The notes beneath the pieces are model-generated. The model was not told where the DNA came from. It ran no database searches and was given only the letters and a program-made list of their open reading frames with translations. Of a DNA stretch of 38,922 bases, positions 26,210 to 34,346 are shown one piece after another. Origin of the DNA: an uncultured Porphyromonadaceae bacterium (GTDB lineage: Bacteria > Bacteroidota > Bacteroidia > Bacteroidales > Muribaculaceae); the NCBI GenBank assembly GCA_937921035.1, contig CALEUL010000057.1:1-38922 (forward strand), in the 5' to 3' direction. How positions within the stretch are numbered: position 1 is the stretch's first letter; each line of letters begins with the position of its first letter. Both the position numbers and the translations under genes were made by a program.

Positions 26210-26425
26210 GAAATAGCGGTCAAATCAGGAACCGATACAAGGGCACCGGGAAAAATGGATAGGGAAGCACAAGCCATGCACAGCCGTCAGGTTCACAGTG
26301 GCCGGTGCAAGCAGAAATCAATAAAGTGCAAGAGGACCGAGTCAGGGATTGAAACCTTATGGCCGAGACTATAGGCTCGGTGCGGAGCATGAAAGCCCGG
26401 CCCGAAGGGAGACTCCCAAAAACAA
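26210..26425 (+). ncRNA. Candidate small RNA, antisense orientation
   Basis: The gap 26038-26486 has no protein gene. Downstream of the + strand promoter the sequence is purine-rich with short stems: CCGAG/CTCGG at about 26363-26380, CCC/GGG around CCCGAAGGG, and GGGAGACTCCC near 26407-26417. This fits a ~200-base RNA made from the + strand. It could instead be the end of a leader or an RNA decoy. No known family is recognised. Confidence 0.35.
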
Positions 26426-26426
26426 A

Positions 26427-26457
26427 AGGTCGCCCCCGGAATACCCGAGAACGACCT
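26427..26457 (-). terminator. Terminator of the lysis operon
   Basis: AGGTCG (26427-26432) pairs with CGACCT (26452-26457), with further GC pairing inside. On the - strand the stem is followed by TTTGTTTTT. It lies 30 bases past the stop at 26487, so it ends the lysis operon. Confidence 0.75.
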
Positions 26458-26486
26458 GACAATAAAAAAGGAGAGAGAAGAATGAG

Positions 26487-26783
26487 TTAACCGTCGATAG
26501 CCAATAGGTAGGCCGCGAGCCATGGTAGCCAGCAGATAGCGAAGCCGCCTGAAAGCGTCCAGAGCCAATCCCAAATGCAGAAATGGTTACCCTTTGAGTT
26601 GGAGTCGTGCAGCTCCTTGATGAAGCCGATGACAGCCACAGCAGCGAGAGCCACGGCCACAGACAACCAGGGCAAGTGAGGTGGAATGTGAGCGAAGATA
26701 ACGCCGACGAAGAGAGCTATAACAAGGCCCATTATGAAATGGAGCGTCTTGTCGAAGCCACGTTTGTCAGAACAGAGTGTCAT
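26487..26783 (-). CDS. Small membrane protein, holin candidate
   Basis: The 98-residue protein has three hydrophobic segments (about 14-32, 38-55 and 75-96). The motif set DKTLHFIMG, then FIKELHD, then WDWLWTLSGG, matches the DKxxHFxxG/KExxD/D plan of VanZ/DUF2279-like small membrane proteins. It is the last gene of the cassette with the amidase and spanin, overlapping the latter by 4 bp, so it could be the holin. Resemblance to a non-holin family is the main doubt. Confidence 0.6.
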   Translation of the reverse strand: MTLCSDKRGFDKTLHFIMGLVIALFVGVIFAHIPPHLPWLSVAVALAAVAVIGFIKELHDSNSKGNHFCIWDWLWTLSGGFAICWLPWLAAYLLAIDG

Positions 26784-27274
26784 TTGTGTTTGATTGTGAA
26801 GATTATGGAGAAGATTACGATTGGAATTGCGCCTAATACCGAGACGAAGATCACCCAGTCTGAGGGTCGTAGGAAGTCATTATCGCTTTGGGTGTCCTGT
26901 TGCAAAGAAGCTGCGGATTGGGCTGAAAGATTTACAGTCTTTTGCTCGTCGACGGCTGCCGTTTCCTTGGTAGCCTGTTCAGTCGACTCCTTTGCCTTTG
27001 CGGTCTCGATGGTTAACGACTTGGGAGCGGCACGGGTGTCAGGGTGTACCGAGTCAGGTGGAAAGAATTCGACCTTGATACCCGACAAGTCCAGCTCACG
27101 GGAAGCGGAGATGAGAGAGAGGATTTCATCTTTCGAGAGCGTGGAGACAGACCCGGCGGCAGATACCGAGGTTGTGTCGGAGTATTGGAAGGACGATTGC
27201 TTCGATGACCGGCACGAGCATATTGCGCAAGTCAGCAATATGGTCAGGAAGATTTCAGATAGGAAGCGTTTCAT
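26780..27274 (-). CDS. Unimolecular spanin candidate (lipoprotein with C-terminal TM)
   Basis: The 164-residue protein has an N-terminal lipoprotein signal (KRFLSEIFLTILLTCAICSC, lipid Cys near 18-20 followed by RSSKQ). A ~110-residue periplasmic part rich in Ser, Ala, Thr and Glu follows. It ends with a transmembrane helix (WVIFVSVLGAIPIVIFSIIF) and a short basic cytoplasmic end (TIKHK). A lipid-anchored N-terminus plus an inner-membrane C-terminus in one chain is the plan of u-spanins such as T1 gp11, which fuse inner and outer membranes in the last step of lysis. It lies directly after the amidase, overlapping by 4 bp. Confidence 0.65.
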   Translation of the reverse strand: MKRFLSEIFLTILLTCAICSCRSSKQSSFQYSDTTSVSAAGSVSTLSKDEILSLISASRELDLSGIKVEFFPPDSVHPDTRAAPKSLTIETAKAKESTEQATKETAAVDEQKTVNLSAQSAASLQQDTQSDNDFLRPSDWVIFVSVLGAIPIVIFSIIFTIKHK

Positions 27275-27711
27275 AAATCGGAATATTCGGATTTAGCGTC
27301 GAAGCAAGGGCAATCCTTATGCACATTCGGGAAGTCGCGGTGTCCCTGAATAATGGCATTAGGGAACTGCTTTTTAAGACCGGCCAAGAGAGCGCGGAGC
27401 GAAACCTTCTGGGCGGGCGTGCGGTTGTCGACAGGCGGAAGTTCTTTCTTCGACGTATCGACCCCGCCAATCCAGCAAACATTAATGGTTACAGGATTGA
27501 ATTGCGGGCCCACGCCGTTGCTCGACTGCTCGATGTGCCATGTGTTGACAATGGTGCCGTCGGCCTCGATTATGTAATGGTAGCCCGGATTAGACCAGCC
27601 TTTGCCGCCTTTTGATTTAGGGCGGGTATGATACGACACAATATCAGCGGCTTTATTGCGCTGATTGCCGGCAGTGCAATGCACAGCGATGTATTTAATA
27701 TTTCTCATCAT
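27271..27711 (-). CDS. Endolysin: N-acetylmuramoyl-L-alanine amidase
   Basis: The 146-residue protein is a minimal T7-lysozyme/amidase_2 enzyme. It opens IKYIAVHCTAGN with zinc ligand H11, has the conserved NPGYHYIIEADGTI (Y44 equivalent to the T7 catalytic Tyr), then GHRDF with zinc ligand H124, and KDCPCFD with K132 and zinc ligand C134. It cleaves the amide bond between MurNAc and L-Ala in peptidoglycan. No signal peptide is present, so it needs a holin. No binding domain is attached. Its neighbours are the spanin candidate and two small proteins. Confidence 0.92.
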   Translation of the reverse strand: MMRNIKYIAVHCTAGNQRNKAADIVSYHTRPKSKGGKGWSNPGYHYIIEADGTIVNTWHIEQSSNGVGPQFNPVTINVCWIGGVDTSKKELPPVDNRTPAQKVSLRALLAGLKKQFPNAIIQGHRDFPNVHKDCPCFDAKSEYSDL

Positions 27712-27914
27712 ACCGGGATTTTAAGGCGGCGCATGCGCTTCTCGAGGATTTCATCGAGAGCAGCCATGTGCTCGAGCTGCAAAATGATTAATGACTGGTC
27801 TTCGGAGTCGAGCCGACTGAAACGGCTCTGATCATCGCAGAAGGCGCGAAGATTTTTGACATGCCGTGCGTTGCGGCTGTGCAACTCGGCGAGGCGTAGT
27901 TCAAACGGCTTCAT
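27708..27914 (-). CDS. Small helical protein, crAss001_48-related type
   Basis: From the ATG at 27914 this is 68 residues, two predicted helices with charged faces and the framework KPFELRL at the start, then LRAF and LDSEDQSLIILQLEHM, ending LEKRM. It resembles the small helical-hairpin proteins labelled crAss001_48-related in gut phages, a group near Acb2/Tad1-like hairpins. The match is from memory of the pattern. It overlaps the amidase and membrane-protein genes. Its role in the lysis operon is unknown. Confidence 0.6.
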   Translation of the reverse strand: MKPFELRLAELHSRNARHVKNLRAFCDDQSRFSRLDSEDQSLIILQLEHMAALDEILEKRMRRLKIPV

Positions 27915-28173
27915 TGTTTGTAGGATTAGAGATTTCGCGATCCCGGATAGTTTCGAGGAAAGCTTTGAGTTGGAAATTAAGGTCGATGCCAAGGAAAGCT
28001 CCGGCGGCTACGAGCAACATGCCGAACACGGTAATAACCGATGGGTGGATTTCACCCACGGGCGGCATATAGAGTGCCAACATGACAACGACCATGCCGA
28101 ACACGACCAGCACAAAGGCCAGAACTGACTGTGCTGTGAGGCGTCGTTTGACGATAGTTACTGTTTTGGACAT
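27901..28173 (-). CDS. Two-TM membrane protein, holin candidate
   Basis: From the ATG at 28173 this is 90 residues, with two transmembrane helices (about 15-35 and 44-64) separated by a short Pro-rich turn and followed by a charged C-terminal tail. Size and topology fit a class II holin. It is the first gene of the lysis operon and lies about 26 bases below the late promoter, which also supports the chosen start. The other holin candidate is at 26487-26783. Confidence 0.7.
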   Translation of the reverse strand: MSKTVTIVKRRLTAQSVLAFVLVVFGMVVVMLALYMPPVGEIHPSVITVFGMLLVAAGAFLGIDLNFQLKAFLETIRDREISNPTNNEAV

Positions 28174-28198
28174 AGCGGAGAGAGGTTTATTAACGATG

Positions 28199-28233
28199 CA
28201 AAAGTACGAATGTACGACTGCACGGTAAAAGAC
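28199..28233 (-). promoter_or_regulatory. Late promoter of the lysis operon
   Basis: GTCTTTTA (28233-28226), 19 bases, TACTTTTG (28206-28199) on the - strand. The near-palindrome GTACGAATGTAC (28204-28215) covers the -7 box and part of the spacer. The same 12-mer recurs at 36820-36831. Confidence 0.85.
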
Positions 28234-28241
28234 AAGCGGAG

Positions 28242-29888
28242 CTACAAAACGCCGCCTGTATCGATAAGAGCGACGCCCGAATAAGGGCGGCGTTCGCATC
28301 CGATATACAGCGTGTCGAAAGCGTCGGTGCCGTCGGTGCGGTGTTCGAGAAGGTCTTCCTCGGACTCCGCAAGTTTCTCGCCGGCCTTATTTTTACGGAA
28401 GCCAAGGCGGCCGCGTTCTATGCCGGCCGACTGGATAGCCAGAATAAGATCATCATTATTTTGGCGGTTAAAATAAGGCGTGAGGCGGTTACGCCCGGCA
28501 AAGCCACGGTTGATAAGGTTGTACTTTTCATCGTGGCGCATAGGGTTGCCGAGCGGCACCGGGATAACGCGCCAGCCATGGCGCTCGAATTCCTGAATGA
28601 TGGTGTATCGGAAATCGACATCATTAACGGCGTAATTGGAGCCGAGGGCGGTAGAGTCATAGTAAAATACTACTGTCTTTTCGCCATGGAAAGCGTAGTA
28701 TTGGCAGAACTCGGCGATAAGGGCCGGCAGTTTACGCTCGTATTTCACATAAAACGACTTGATGACGTTGAGACGGCCAAGGCGTTCGTCAGGCTGCCCG
28801 GCTACAATCCAGTTGATATTTGCATTGTAGTCCATGCCGATGCAGATAGGAGCGTAACGGTTAAGGTCGCGGTCGGCACGACAGTCGACAGCCTCAGGCT
28901 CGAAGTCATAACCAAGCGAGTCGAGATACTCGAAATCGCTGTCGTTATACTTGTGGTCCTCTTTCATGGACGAGTAAAAGCCATCGCGAGCGATGCCGAT
29001 TTTCTTGCACATGATAGAGGTTTGGAAAGTAAGCGGCGTTAGGTCGCGTTTCATGTCGCGGAGATACTGTTCGCCCAGCAGCTCGATATTTTCGACCGAG
29101 GAATATTCGCGGTAGTAAGTAGCTACCGAACGGAGCCGGTTGATATTGGCATCGAGGCGGCGCAGATGGTTGCGGAGATAAGCAGGGGGCTCCACGCCCT
29201 GCTTACGCATTTCGAGGATTTTCTGCTTTAAGCGCCAAATCTCGTAAACGCCGGCCTCGATAGCCGCGATAATTTCAGGGTCCATTTCCTTTTCGCACTC
29301 CAGGAACCACGAGCCTTTCTTGCTCTGCGGCATGTCGGAGAGTATTAGCGAAGCATGGTTGAAGGAGTGTCGGGCGAAATGGGTCTTGATGCCGCCGTTA
29401 GCCGGAAATGTTTCCTGATACAGCTTCACTGGGTCAATGAATTTGGCCTCGTCGACCAGGATCCACGAAAGCGTCAGCGAGTTAGCGGCTCCCTGTCGGT
29501 CCTGTGAAAGGATAACGGCAATACTGCCGTTATAGAAAGAAATCACTTGTTCCCAGTCTTCGGGATCAGTGATGGGCTGTTTGAAAGATTTAGGCGGGCG
29601 GCGGCCTACAACGAAGTGAACACCCTTTTTATAGCCCCAGCGGCGCCACGCGGCGAACAATCCCGGGAGTGTGTTTGTGAGGCCGTGTTTAAACGTAGGC
29701 ACCACAACGCCGCCGGTGGAGCCGGGCATTCGTTGCATCATTTTAAGGGAGTATGGGGCGGCGATTGAGTCGGTCTTGCCGGTACGGCGGCCGGCGACAA
29801 TAACAGTCTTGCGGGCCGCCACATACTGGGCCTGTAACTGCGGACGGTTGAAATATGTAGGCGTAGCCTTAGGGTTCGTCTGTAGCAT
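28242..29888 (-). CDS. terL: Terminase large subunit
   Basis: From the ATG at 29888 this is 548 residues. The ATPase has Walker A GRRTGKT at 33-39 and Walker B WILVDE around 142-147. The nuclease half has acidic positions in CIGMDYN (D353), VVFYYDST (D411) and near DGTDAFD (about 520). It is the motor that cuts and packages phage DNA through the portal. The ORF could start at 30050, but the extra residues lie over the small terminase gene in another frame. The 20-bp overlap with the small terminase supports 29888. It closes the head operon. Confidence 0.93.
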   Translation of the reverse strand: MLQTNPKATPTYFNRPQLQAQYVAARKTVIVAGRRTGKTDSIAAPYSLKMMQRMPGSTGGVVVPTFKHGLTNTLPGLFAAWRRWGYKKGVHFVVGRRPPKSFKQPITDPEDWEQVISFYNGSIAVILSQDRQGAANSLTLSWILVDEAKFIDPVKLYQETFPANGGIKTHFARHSFNHASLILSDMPQSKKGSWFLECEKEMDPEIIAAIEAGVYEIWRLKQKILEMRKQGVEPPAYLRNHLRRLDANINRLRSVATYYREYSSVENIELLGEQYLRDMKRDLTPLTFQTSIMCKKIGIARDGFYSSMKEDHKYNDSDFEYLDSLGYDFEPEAVDCRADRDLNRYAPICIGMDYNANINWIVAGQPDERLGRLNVIKSFYVKYERKLPALIAEFCQYYAFHGEKTVVFYYDSTALGSNYAVNDVDFRYTIIQEFERHGWRVIPVPLGNPMRHDEKYNLINRGFAGRNRLTPYFNRQNNDDLILAIQSAGIERGRLGFRKNKAGEKLAESEEDLLEHRTDGTDAFDTLYIGCERRPYSGVALIDTGGVL

Positions 29889-30504
29889 CTGGCTTCGGGT
29901 CTTTATCGGGGAACAACATATCTTCTTCAAGGTCGGCTTCCTCGTATTCCACATCCTGAATGTCGACAAAATCGCGAGACAGCTCTTTTGTGAGCTTCGC
30001 GATATGGTTGTAGACATCCGGAATAGGTTTGAGACCGAGGACGCGGACATCGAGCGTTGCGCAGAAAGGTTGGATTACAATCTCGTCGTAAGGCATAGCC
30101 ATCTCGTCTTCGAGGTCGACGCGATTGTTCTTGGCGTAAGATGTTGCGGCACGTTCCATTGTCTTGGTGTCCTTACGGGCCTTCGCCATGTTGTAAGTTT
30201 CAAGGATCATTTCATTGTATCGTGCCCGGTGGAAATCTCTTGACTTCGTCGAGAGCAGCGGCACGAGCTGATGAATGATGTTTATGTCGGCGTAGGCGGT
30301 AGACTGCGAGACATCATAACGCGACATGATAGCATCGCGGAGCTGCCGGTCCTTCATGGACGGGTTGCTCAGCCAGTAGTTATACATTTCGCGCAGACGC
30401 ATGACGCGCTCGGCGATGGAAAGAGGGTATTTCTCTTTAAGTTCATCGTCGGACGCGAGGAGGTCGGCTTTACAGGCTTCGAGAGGAGAGGGCAAAGAGG
30501 CCAT
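29869..30504 (-). CDS. terS: Terminase small subunit
   Basis: The 211-residue protein has a helix-turn-helix-like DNA-binding part near 50-80 (DRQLRDAIMSRYDVSQSTAYADI), a helical core with basic patches (ARYNEMILETYNMAKARKDT) and a very acidic C-terminal tail. Its stop overlaps the start of the large subunit. It would recognise the packaging site and recruit TerL. The size is in the normal range. Its function rests on the HTH and the adjacency. Confidence 0.8.
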   Translation of the reverse strand: MASLPSPLEACKADLLASDDELKEKYPLSIAERVMRLREMYNYWLSNPSMKDRQLRDAIMSRYDVSQSTAYADINIIHQLVPLLSTKSRDFHRARYNEMILETYNMAKARKDTKTMERAATSYAKNNRVDLEDEMAMPYDEIVIQPFCATLDVRVLGLKPIPDVYNHIAKLTKELSRDFVDIQDVEYEEADLEEDMLFPDKDPKPDATDEP

Positions 30505-30576
30505 TTAAGATGATTTTATTATGCTTAATTCGTACAATTTTGACCGAATAAGGATGAAAACCGAGTTTTCAGCCGC

Positions 30577-30852
30577 TTATTCGTCATCTTCCATATCGAG
30601 CAAAGCCTTTTCGGACATCTCGATTGCGGCCGGGGAGCCGACGCGGGCGAGAGTGGCCATCTGCTTTCGGATTTCGAGCTTCTGCGAGAGTTTCCCTTTG
30701 ATATAGGCTTTGCGGGCCGGATGCCCTTCTGAGGCAATATCGGCCTTAAACTCTTCCTCCGGGACATCGAGGTAAATGGCAATTTCAGAAGGCTTGGTGT
30801 AGAGCTGGGCGAACTGCTCAATTTTCTCTAACTGCGCGGGCGAATACTTCAT
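30577..30852 (-). CDS. Small HTH-like protein beside terminase
   Basis: The 91-residue protein has a helix-turn-helix-like segment near 15-45 (YTKPSEIAIYLDVPEEEF), then a basic helix (KAYIKGKLSQKLEIRKQM) and an acidic end. This is the pattern of small terminase N-terminal domains and similar DNA binders. It overlaps the PLD-like gene by 35 bp. Two terminase-like small proteins in a row suggest an accessory packaging role. Confidence 0.6.
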   Translation of the reverse strand: MKYSPAQLEKIEQFAQLYTKPSEIAIYLDVPEEEFKADIASEGHPARKAYIKGKLSQKLEIRKQMATLARVGSPAAIEMSEKALLDMEDDE

Positions 30853-31336
30853 GGAAAGGAACGGATTGACGGGTTATTACATAATCGACTTGCTGATGTA
30901 AGCTGTCGAAAACAGCTATATCGGTAGAGATGAAGCCCGACTCGAAGCGGTTGCCGCGAGTGAGGTTCTGCGACATGACTACCGAGACCGACCATTTGTC
31001 GTTGAACACAAGCAGGATTTTCGAGTGGTTCGACGCGAGGTAGCAGTTTTCGACAGTCTGGGCGATGAAGGGCCACAAGATAAGAGTCTTGTTTGTGGCC
31101 TTGAAATCGAGGACGATGTCGAGCGAGCTGATGAGCTTAGCTTTCTCGATGAAGAATATCCGTCGGAGAAATTCTTCGGAAATCGAGAAAGAGGTCATCT
31201 GCACATGCGCGGGGCCGGTCTGGTCCAAAATCCACTGGAGTACGTCGGCCACCTGAAGCATGTTGCTCAGATACGCCTGATTTGGCTTGTCGGCGAGAGG
31301 CCGAAGTACCGAAGTTATGAGCTCAGAGTGCTTCAT
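30818..31336 (-). CDS. Phospholipase-D-like (HKD) protein
   Basis: The 172-residue protein has one HKD-type motif in the second half: NHSKILLV (H104, K106), then SQNLTRGNR (N124 region), then FESGF, matching the HxKxxxx ... SxNLT ... NxE layout of PLD-like nucleases and lipid enzymes. Such single-motif proteins dimerise to make an active site. A phage homolog between structural and packaging genes could be a nuclease, but no substrate can be read from the sequence. It overlaps its neighbours by 35 bp and 4 bp. Confidence 0.65.
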   Translation of the reverse strand: MKHSELITSVLRPLADKPNQAYLSNMLQVADVLQWILDQTGPAHVQMTSFSISEEFLRRIFFIEKAKLISSLDIVLDFKATNKTLILWPFIAQTVENCYLASNHSKILLVFNDKWSVSVVMSQNLTRGNRFESGFISTDIAVFDSLHQQVDYVITRQSVPFHEVFARAVREN

Positions 31337-32061
31337 AAGAGGTTAGCTTCGGTCATTTTCTTGCGCAGCGTATCGGACGGAGCCTCAATCTGCGCCCATA
31401 TAGAGCGTATGCGGTCTGCTGCAGAGTCCGAGGGGTTCTTGGCATACTTGCCGAGAAGCAAGTTGATTGTCTTGACGAGATTTTTCTGCGCGGTTCGTTC
31501 GTCTACGGCCTTGACAGTGGCAGCCATCGGAGTGCCTTTGACATAGTGGTCGTAGACGTTCCAGTTGTCGCGATAACGCCTGTCATACTCGATAATAGCC
31601 TTTGCCAGCGGATAGCGGTCCGAGTCCGGGCATGTCGAGTTTTGCGGATTGATCATGCGGAGCCGTGTATGAGCTTCGCGCATACGTCGCATGATTTCGG
31701 CATTATCAACATAGAGCTGCTTGACCTCGTCGGGCAGCTCGTCATGGTCGGCACGCTTGCCGTTCTGGAACGGTGTGCGTGTTGACGCAGAGAGGCCGCG
31801 AGCTGAGGCGATGGCATCTACCTGGCCCATCAGGAGCTTCACTTCCTCGTGGGTTGTGTCGATAAGCCGGTTCTTTAATATCTTCTGGAGATGATATTCG
31901 AGGAGCGAGGCTTTCGCCACGGGGTTTCGCATGATGTTGGCATATAGGATGCGGTTGCGTGTAATGCGCAGCAGCAGCTCCGCACCGGCTTTCAAATCGC
32001 GCTTGTCGGGGTCAGCGGCGAGCCATTCTTTTATTTTGGGAGTGAGTTCTAAATTTATCAT
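31333..32061 (-). CDS. Conserved hypothetical phage protein
   Basis: The 242-residue protein is helical and basic, with KNRLIDTTHEEVKLLMG and a Pro/Asn-rich centre. No enzymatic or membrane motif is seen. It overlaps the phosphoribosyltransferase-like gene and the PLD-like gene by 4 bp each, a strict operon. Similar genes occur in Bacteroides prophages at this place, without a known role. Confidence 0.6.
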   Translation of the reverse strand: MINLELTPKIKEWLAADPDKRDLKAGAELLLRITRNRILYANIMRNPVAKASLLEYHLQKILKNRLIDTTHEEVKLLMGQVDAIASARGLSASTRTPFQNGKRADHDELPDEVKQLYVDNAEIMRRMREAHTRLRMINPQNSTCPDSDRYPLAKAIIEYDRRYRDNWNVYDHYVKGTPMAATVKAVDERTAQKNLVKTINLLLGKYAKNPSDSAADRIRSIWAQIEAPSDTLRKKMTEANLL

Positions 32062-32735
32062 AGCTTGTTGTTTATCCCTGCGATGAACAACAGGGTTTTG
32101 TTATACGGCAAAAGGAGTTCGTGCATACCCCTGAGCGTTGAGCCGGTTGTAACGAAATCGTCGAAAACGATAACGTTAGGCTCGTCGGGCAGGCGGTTGA
32201 GAGTGAAGACCGCGTTAATACGCTGACGTGAATGGCAAAAAGCAACATCTTCATAGAAAGGAATTTTCAGCCGCTCGTGGATTTCCATGCAAATAAGAGA
32301 GGCAAAATTTCTTTCCTTGTGCCTACGCTTGGGCGAGGTGCAGATGCACCAGTGGCCGGAAGCGAGCGAAGGGCCGAGGACACGAATTAAAAAGTCCGAC
32401 ACGGCCTCCGCGAAATGCGGAATTTCAGCCGGGTCGGACTTTATTTCAGTGAGGGTGCGGCCCATCAGGGACTTTTGCCAGAGCGAGAGGAACCACAGCC
32501 CGGCACGGGGTGTTATTCGCGGACGGAACTCGAAATTACATCGGGCCTCCGTTGACTTGTCCCATGATTTGCGCTTCTCAACGGCGAAGATGTCATGCTT
32601 CGGAGAAATCTCGCCGAGAGCCGGGTCGGAGGCGATAGGCTCAACATCGGCAAGAATGTCGGCCACGTCATCGAGCAGGCTCCCGGAAAGAGATTTAGAC
32701 TCCGGCTCCGGCGCCTCCCTCGTTGATGGTGCCAT
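32058..32735 (-). CDS. ComF-like phosphoribosyltransferase-fold protein
   Basis: The 225-residue protein ends with a PRPP-binding loop, NVIVFDDFVTTGSTLRG (about 187-203), the hallmark of type I phosphoribosyltransferases with the ComF arrangement. Before it, KRRHKERNFASLICMEI resembles the ComF stretch preceding the loop. The N-terminal ~80 residues are unrelated and acidic. No zinc finger is visible. ComF links to DNA uptake in some bacteria; in a phage head operon its task is unknown. The 41-bp overlap with the upstream gene leaves the start uncertain. Confidence 0.65.
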   Translation of the reverse strand: MAPSTREAPEPESKSLSGSLLDDVADILADVEPIASDPALGEISPKHDIFAVEKRKSWDKSTEARCNFEFRPRITPRAGLWFLSLWQKSLMGRTLTEIKSDPAEIPHFAEAVSDFLIRVLGPSLASGHWCICTSPKRRHKERNFASLICMEIHERLKIPFYEDVAFCHSRQRINAVFTLNRLPDEPNVIVFDDFVTTGSTLRGMHELLLPYNKTLLFIAGINNKL

Positions 32736-33273
32736 CCTCGGTGGGGATTTCGCCCTCGTAGAACGGCATGGAGACTTCGTCGGTGGCGGTAACGGTCAGC
32801 GTAGTAGCCGATGTGCCGGTAGCGCCCTGACCGAGAGCCTGCGAGGGAGCGATTTTGGCGGGCCAGTTCTTGGAGCCGAAGAGACGGAAGCGGCCATACA
32901 TGTCCTCGATGAGGACGTAAACCTCGGTATTGAGGAACGGAGTTATGGCAGCCGTGGCCTCGGGGCCGACTTCGGGATGAACGATAGTGAGCTGGTTGTT
33001 GAAGGTCTGCGAGGGGAATTCGCCCTGGGGGTCGGATTTCGGCTCGGCCTTGTCGGCGAGATGGTCGATAGGCAGCCACTTTGCGCCTTCGGCAAGGGTT
33101 ATGTTACCCTTGCGGACGGCAGTGGTGGGCCGGCCGAGTTCATCGCGTGTGAAATCGGGGATTTCGAGGACATCGTTGGCCGCGATTACCCATGCGCGAC
33201 GACGCACACCGGGAAGCACAGGCTTACCCTGGCACCAGTCCATTTTTTTGAGAACGGAAGTACATTTGCTCAT
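32695..33273 (-). CDS. Structural protein after the capsid gene (possible tail tube)
   Basis: Starting at the ATG at 33273 this is 192 residues. The chain is beta-rich, with EVYVLIEDMYGRFRLFGS and SATTLTVTATDEVSMPFYE, a pattern seen in tail tube and capsid-decoration proteins. It follows the major capsid gene by 20 bp. Position suggests virion structure. Which of tube, decoration or head-closure protein it is cannot be told. Confidence 0.55.
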   Translation of the reverse strand: MSKCTSVLKKMDWCQGKPVLPGVRRRAWVIAANDVLEIPDFTRDELGRPTTAVRKGNITLAEGAKWLPIDHLADKAEPKSDPQGEFPSQTFNNQLTIVHPEVGPEATAAITPFLNTEVYVLIEDMYGRFRLFGSKNWPAKIAPSQALGQGATGTSATTLTVTATDEVSMPFYEGEIPTEDGTINEGGAGAGV

Positions 33274-33293
33274 GATAGAACTGTTTAAGAGGT

Positions 33294-34322
33294 TTAACCA
33301 TTGTCCTGTCCGCCCTCGGTACTGCCGGACTCGGGAGCAGCCGGTTTTTTGGGCTCGGCGCACTCGATGATGGTGAGACGGCGCGGGTCGATGGTGCGGA
33401 ACTGGGTGCCGAGGAACATATTGGCAGCGAAAGAGAGGTCGTAGTGGCCGGTGCGCATGATGTCGACGAAAGACTCGTCGCTCTTGTTGTCGGTGGCCCA
33501 GAGCATATTGTCCTTCTGCGTGAGGATAAGGTGCTTCTGACCGGCCATTTCGGGAAGACCTACGAGAGTGAGGCGGTTGCTCGAACCCTCGACATACGGC
33601 TGATTGTAGGCCGTGTTGTAGTTGAGGGTGGCGTGAGTAGCCTGATACGACTCGTTGTACATGTCGACGAGTTCGGGGGCGCAGAGCAGGACGTTGTTCT
33701 CGCGGCGAAGGTACTGGTTGAGCTTGAACACAACCTCTTCTTTGAGAAGATCACAGGCATTCTCCATCGTGAAAGCGTCGGAGAGCTTGATGAGGTTGCC
33801 GACCTCGGTGGAGATTGTGCCGGCAGTGATTTCCTTCTCTGCGATGGTAACGAGGCCGTCGCAGAGGTCTTCGGTTGTGGTACCTTCGGCATTGCGCTTG
33901 CCGGTAAGAACGGCCTGGGCGATATGCTGACCGCGAGCCTTTGCGAGGTGGAACAGCACGAGGGCGGTTGTAGAAGCGCCCTTGATTTTTTCGCCGAGGA
34001 TAGGGTCATCGTAACCCATAGTGAGGAAAGCGTAGTCGACGGGCGAGAACTCGTCGATAACGTTACCGAGGAAGGTTTCGATTTCGCGGTACTTGATTTT
34101 GACGTCGGCGTTCTGCTTGCGGGTCTTGGAGAAGGGAGCGAACTGCGAGTCAGCGGTTATCTCGCCGAAACGCTGTTTGCCTCGAAGGCCGGTAATGCCG
34201 TGCATGTACTTGAGCACATCCATGGCAGCGCGGATGGGAAGGTCGAGCAGGGTCGGCTCCCATTTGATGGCGGTCTTTTTGTAATCCTCAAGAACGTCAT
34301 CGGAGATTTTGATTTTTGCCAT
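33294..34322 (-). CDS. Major capsid protein
   Basis: The 342-residue protein lies directly after the protease-scaffold gene and has the expected size for an HK97-fold capsid protein. The N-terminal 90 residues are helical with basic patches (TRKQNADVKIKYREIETFLG). Then come the E-loop/P-domain-like mixed segments, with long helices around HLAKARGQHIAQAVL and FTMENACDLLKEEVVFKL. The C-terminus is a Pro/Ser/Gly-rich acidic tail. A member of a Bacteroides phage capsid lineage is likely. The call is from order and size rather than one motif. Confidence 0.75.
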   Translation of the reverse strand: MAKIKISDDVLEDYKKTAIKWEPTLLDLPIRAAMDVLKYMHGITGLRGKQRFGEITADSQFAPFSKTRKQNADVKIKYREIETFLGNVIDEFSPVDYAFLTMGYDDPILGEKIKGASTTALVLFHLAKARGQHIAQAVLTGKRNAEGTTTEDLCDGLVTIAEKEITAGTISTEVGNLIKLSDAFTMENACDLLKEEVVFKLNQYLRRENNVLLCAPELVDMYNESYQATHATLNYNTAYNQPYVEGSSNRLTLVGLPEMAGQKHLILTQKDNMLWATDNKSDESFVDIMRTGHYDLSFAANMFLGTQFRTIDPRRLTIIECAEPKKPAAPESGSTEGGQDNG

Positions 34323-34346
34323 TGTGGAGAGAGGATTAGGTTGGTT

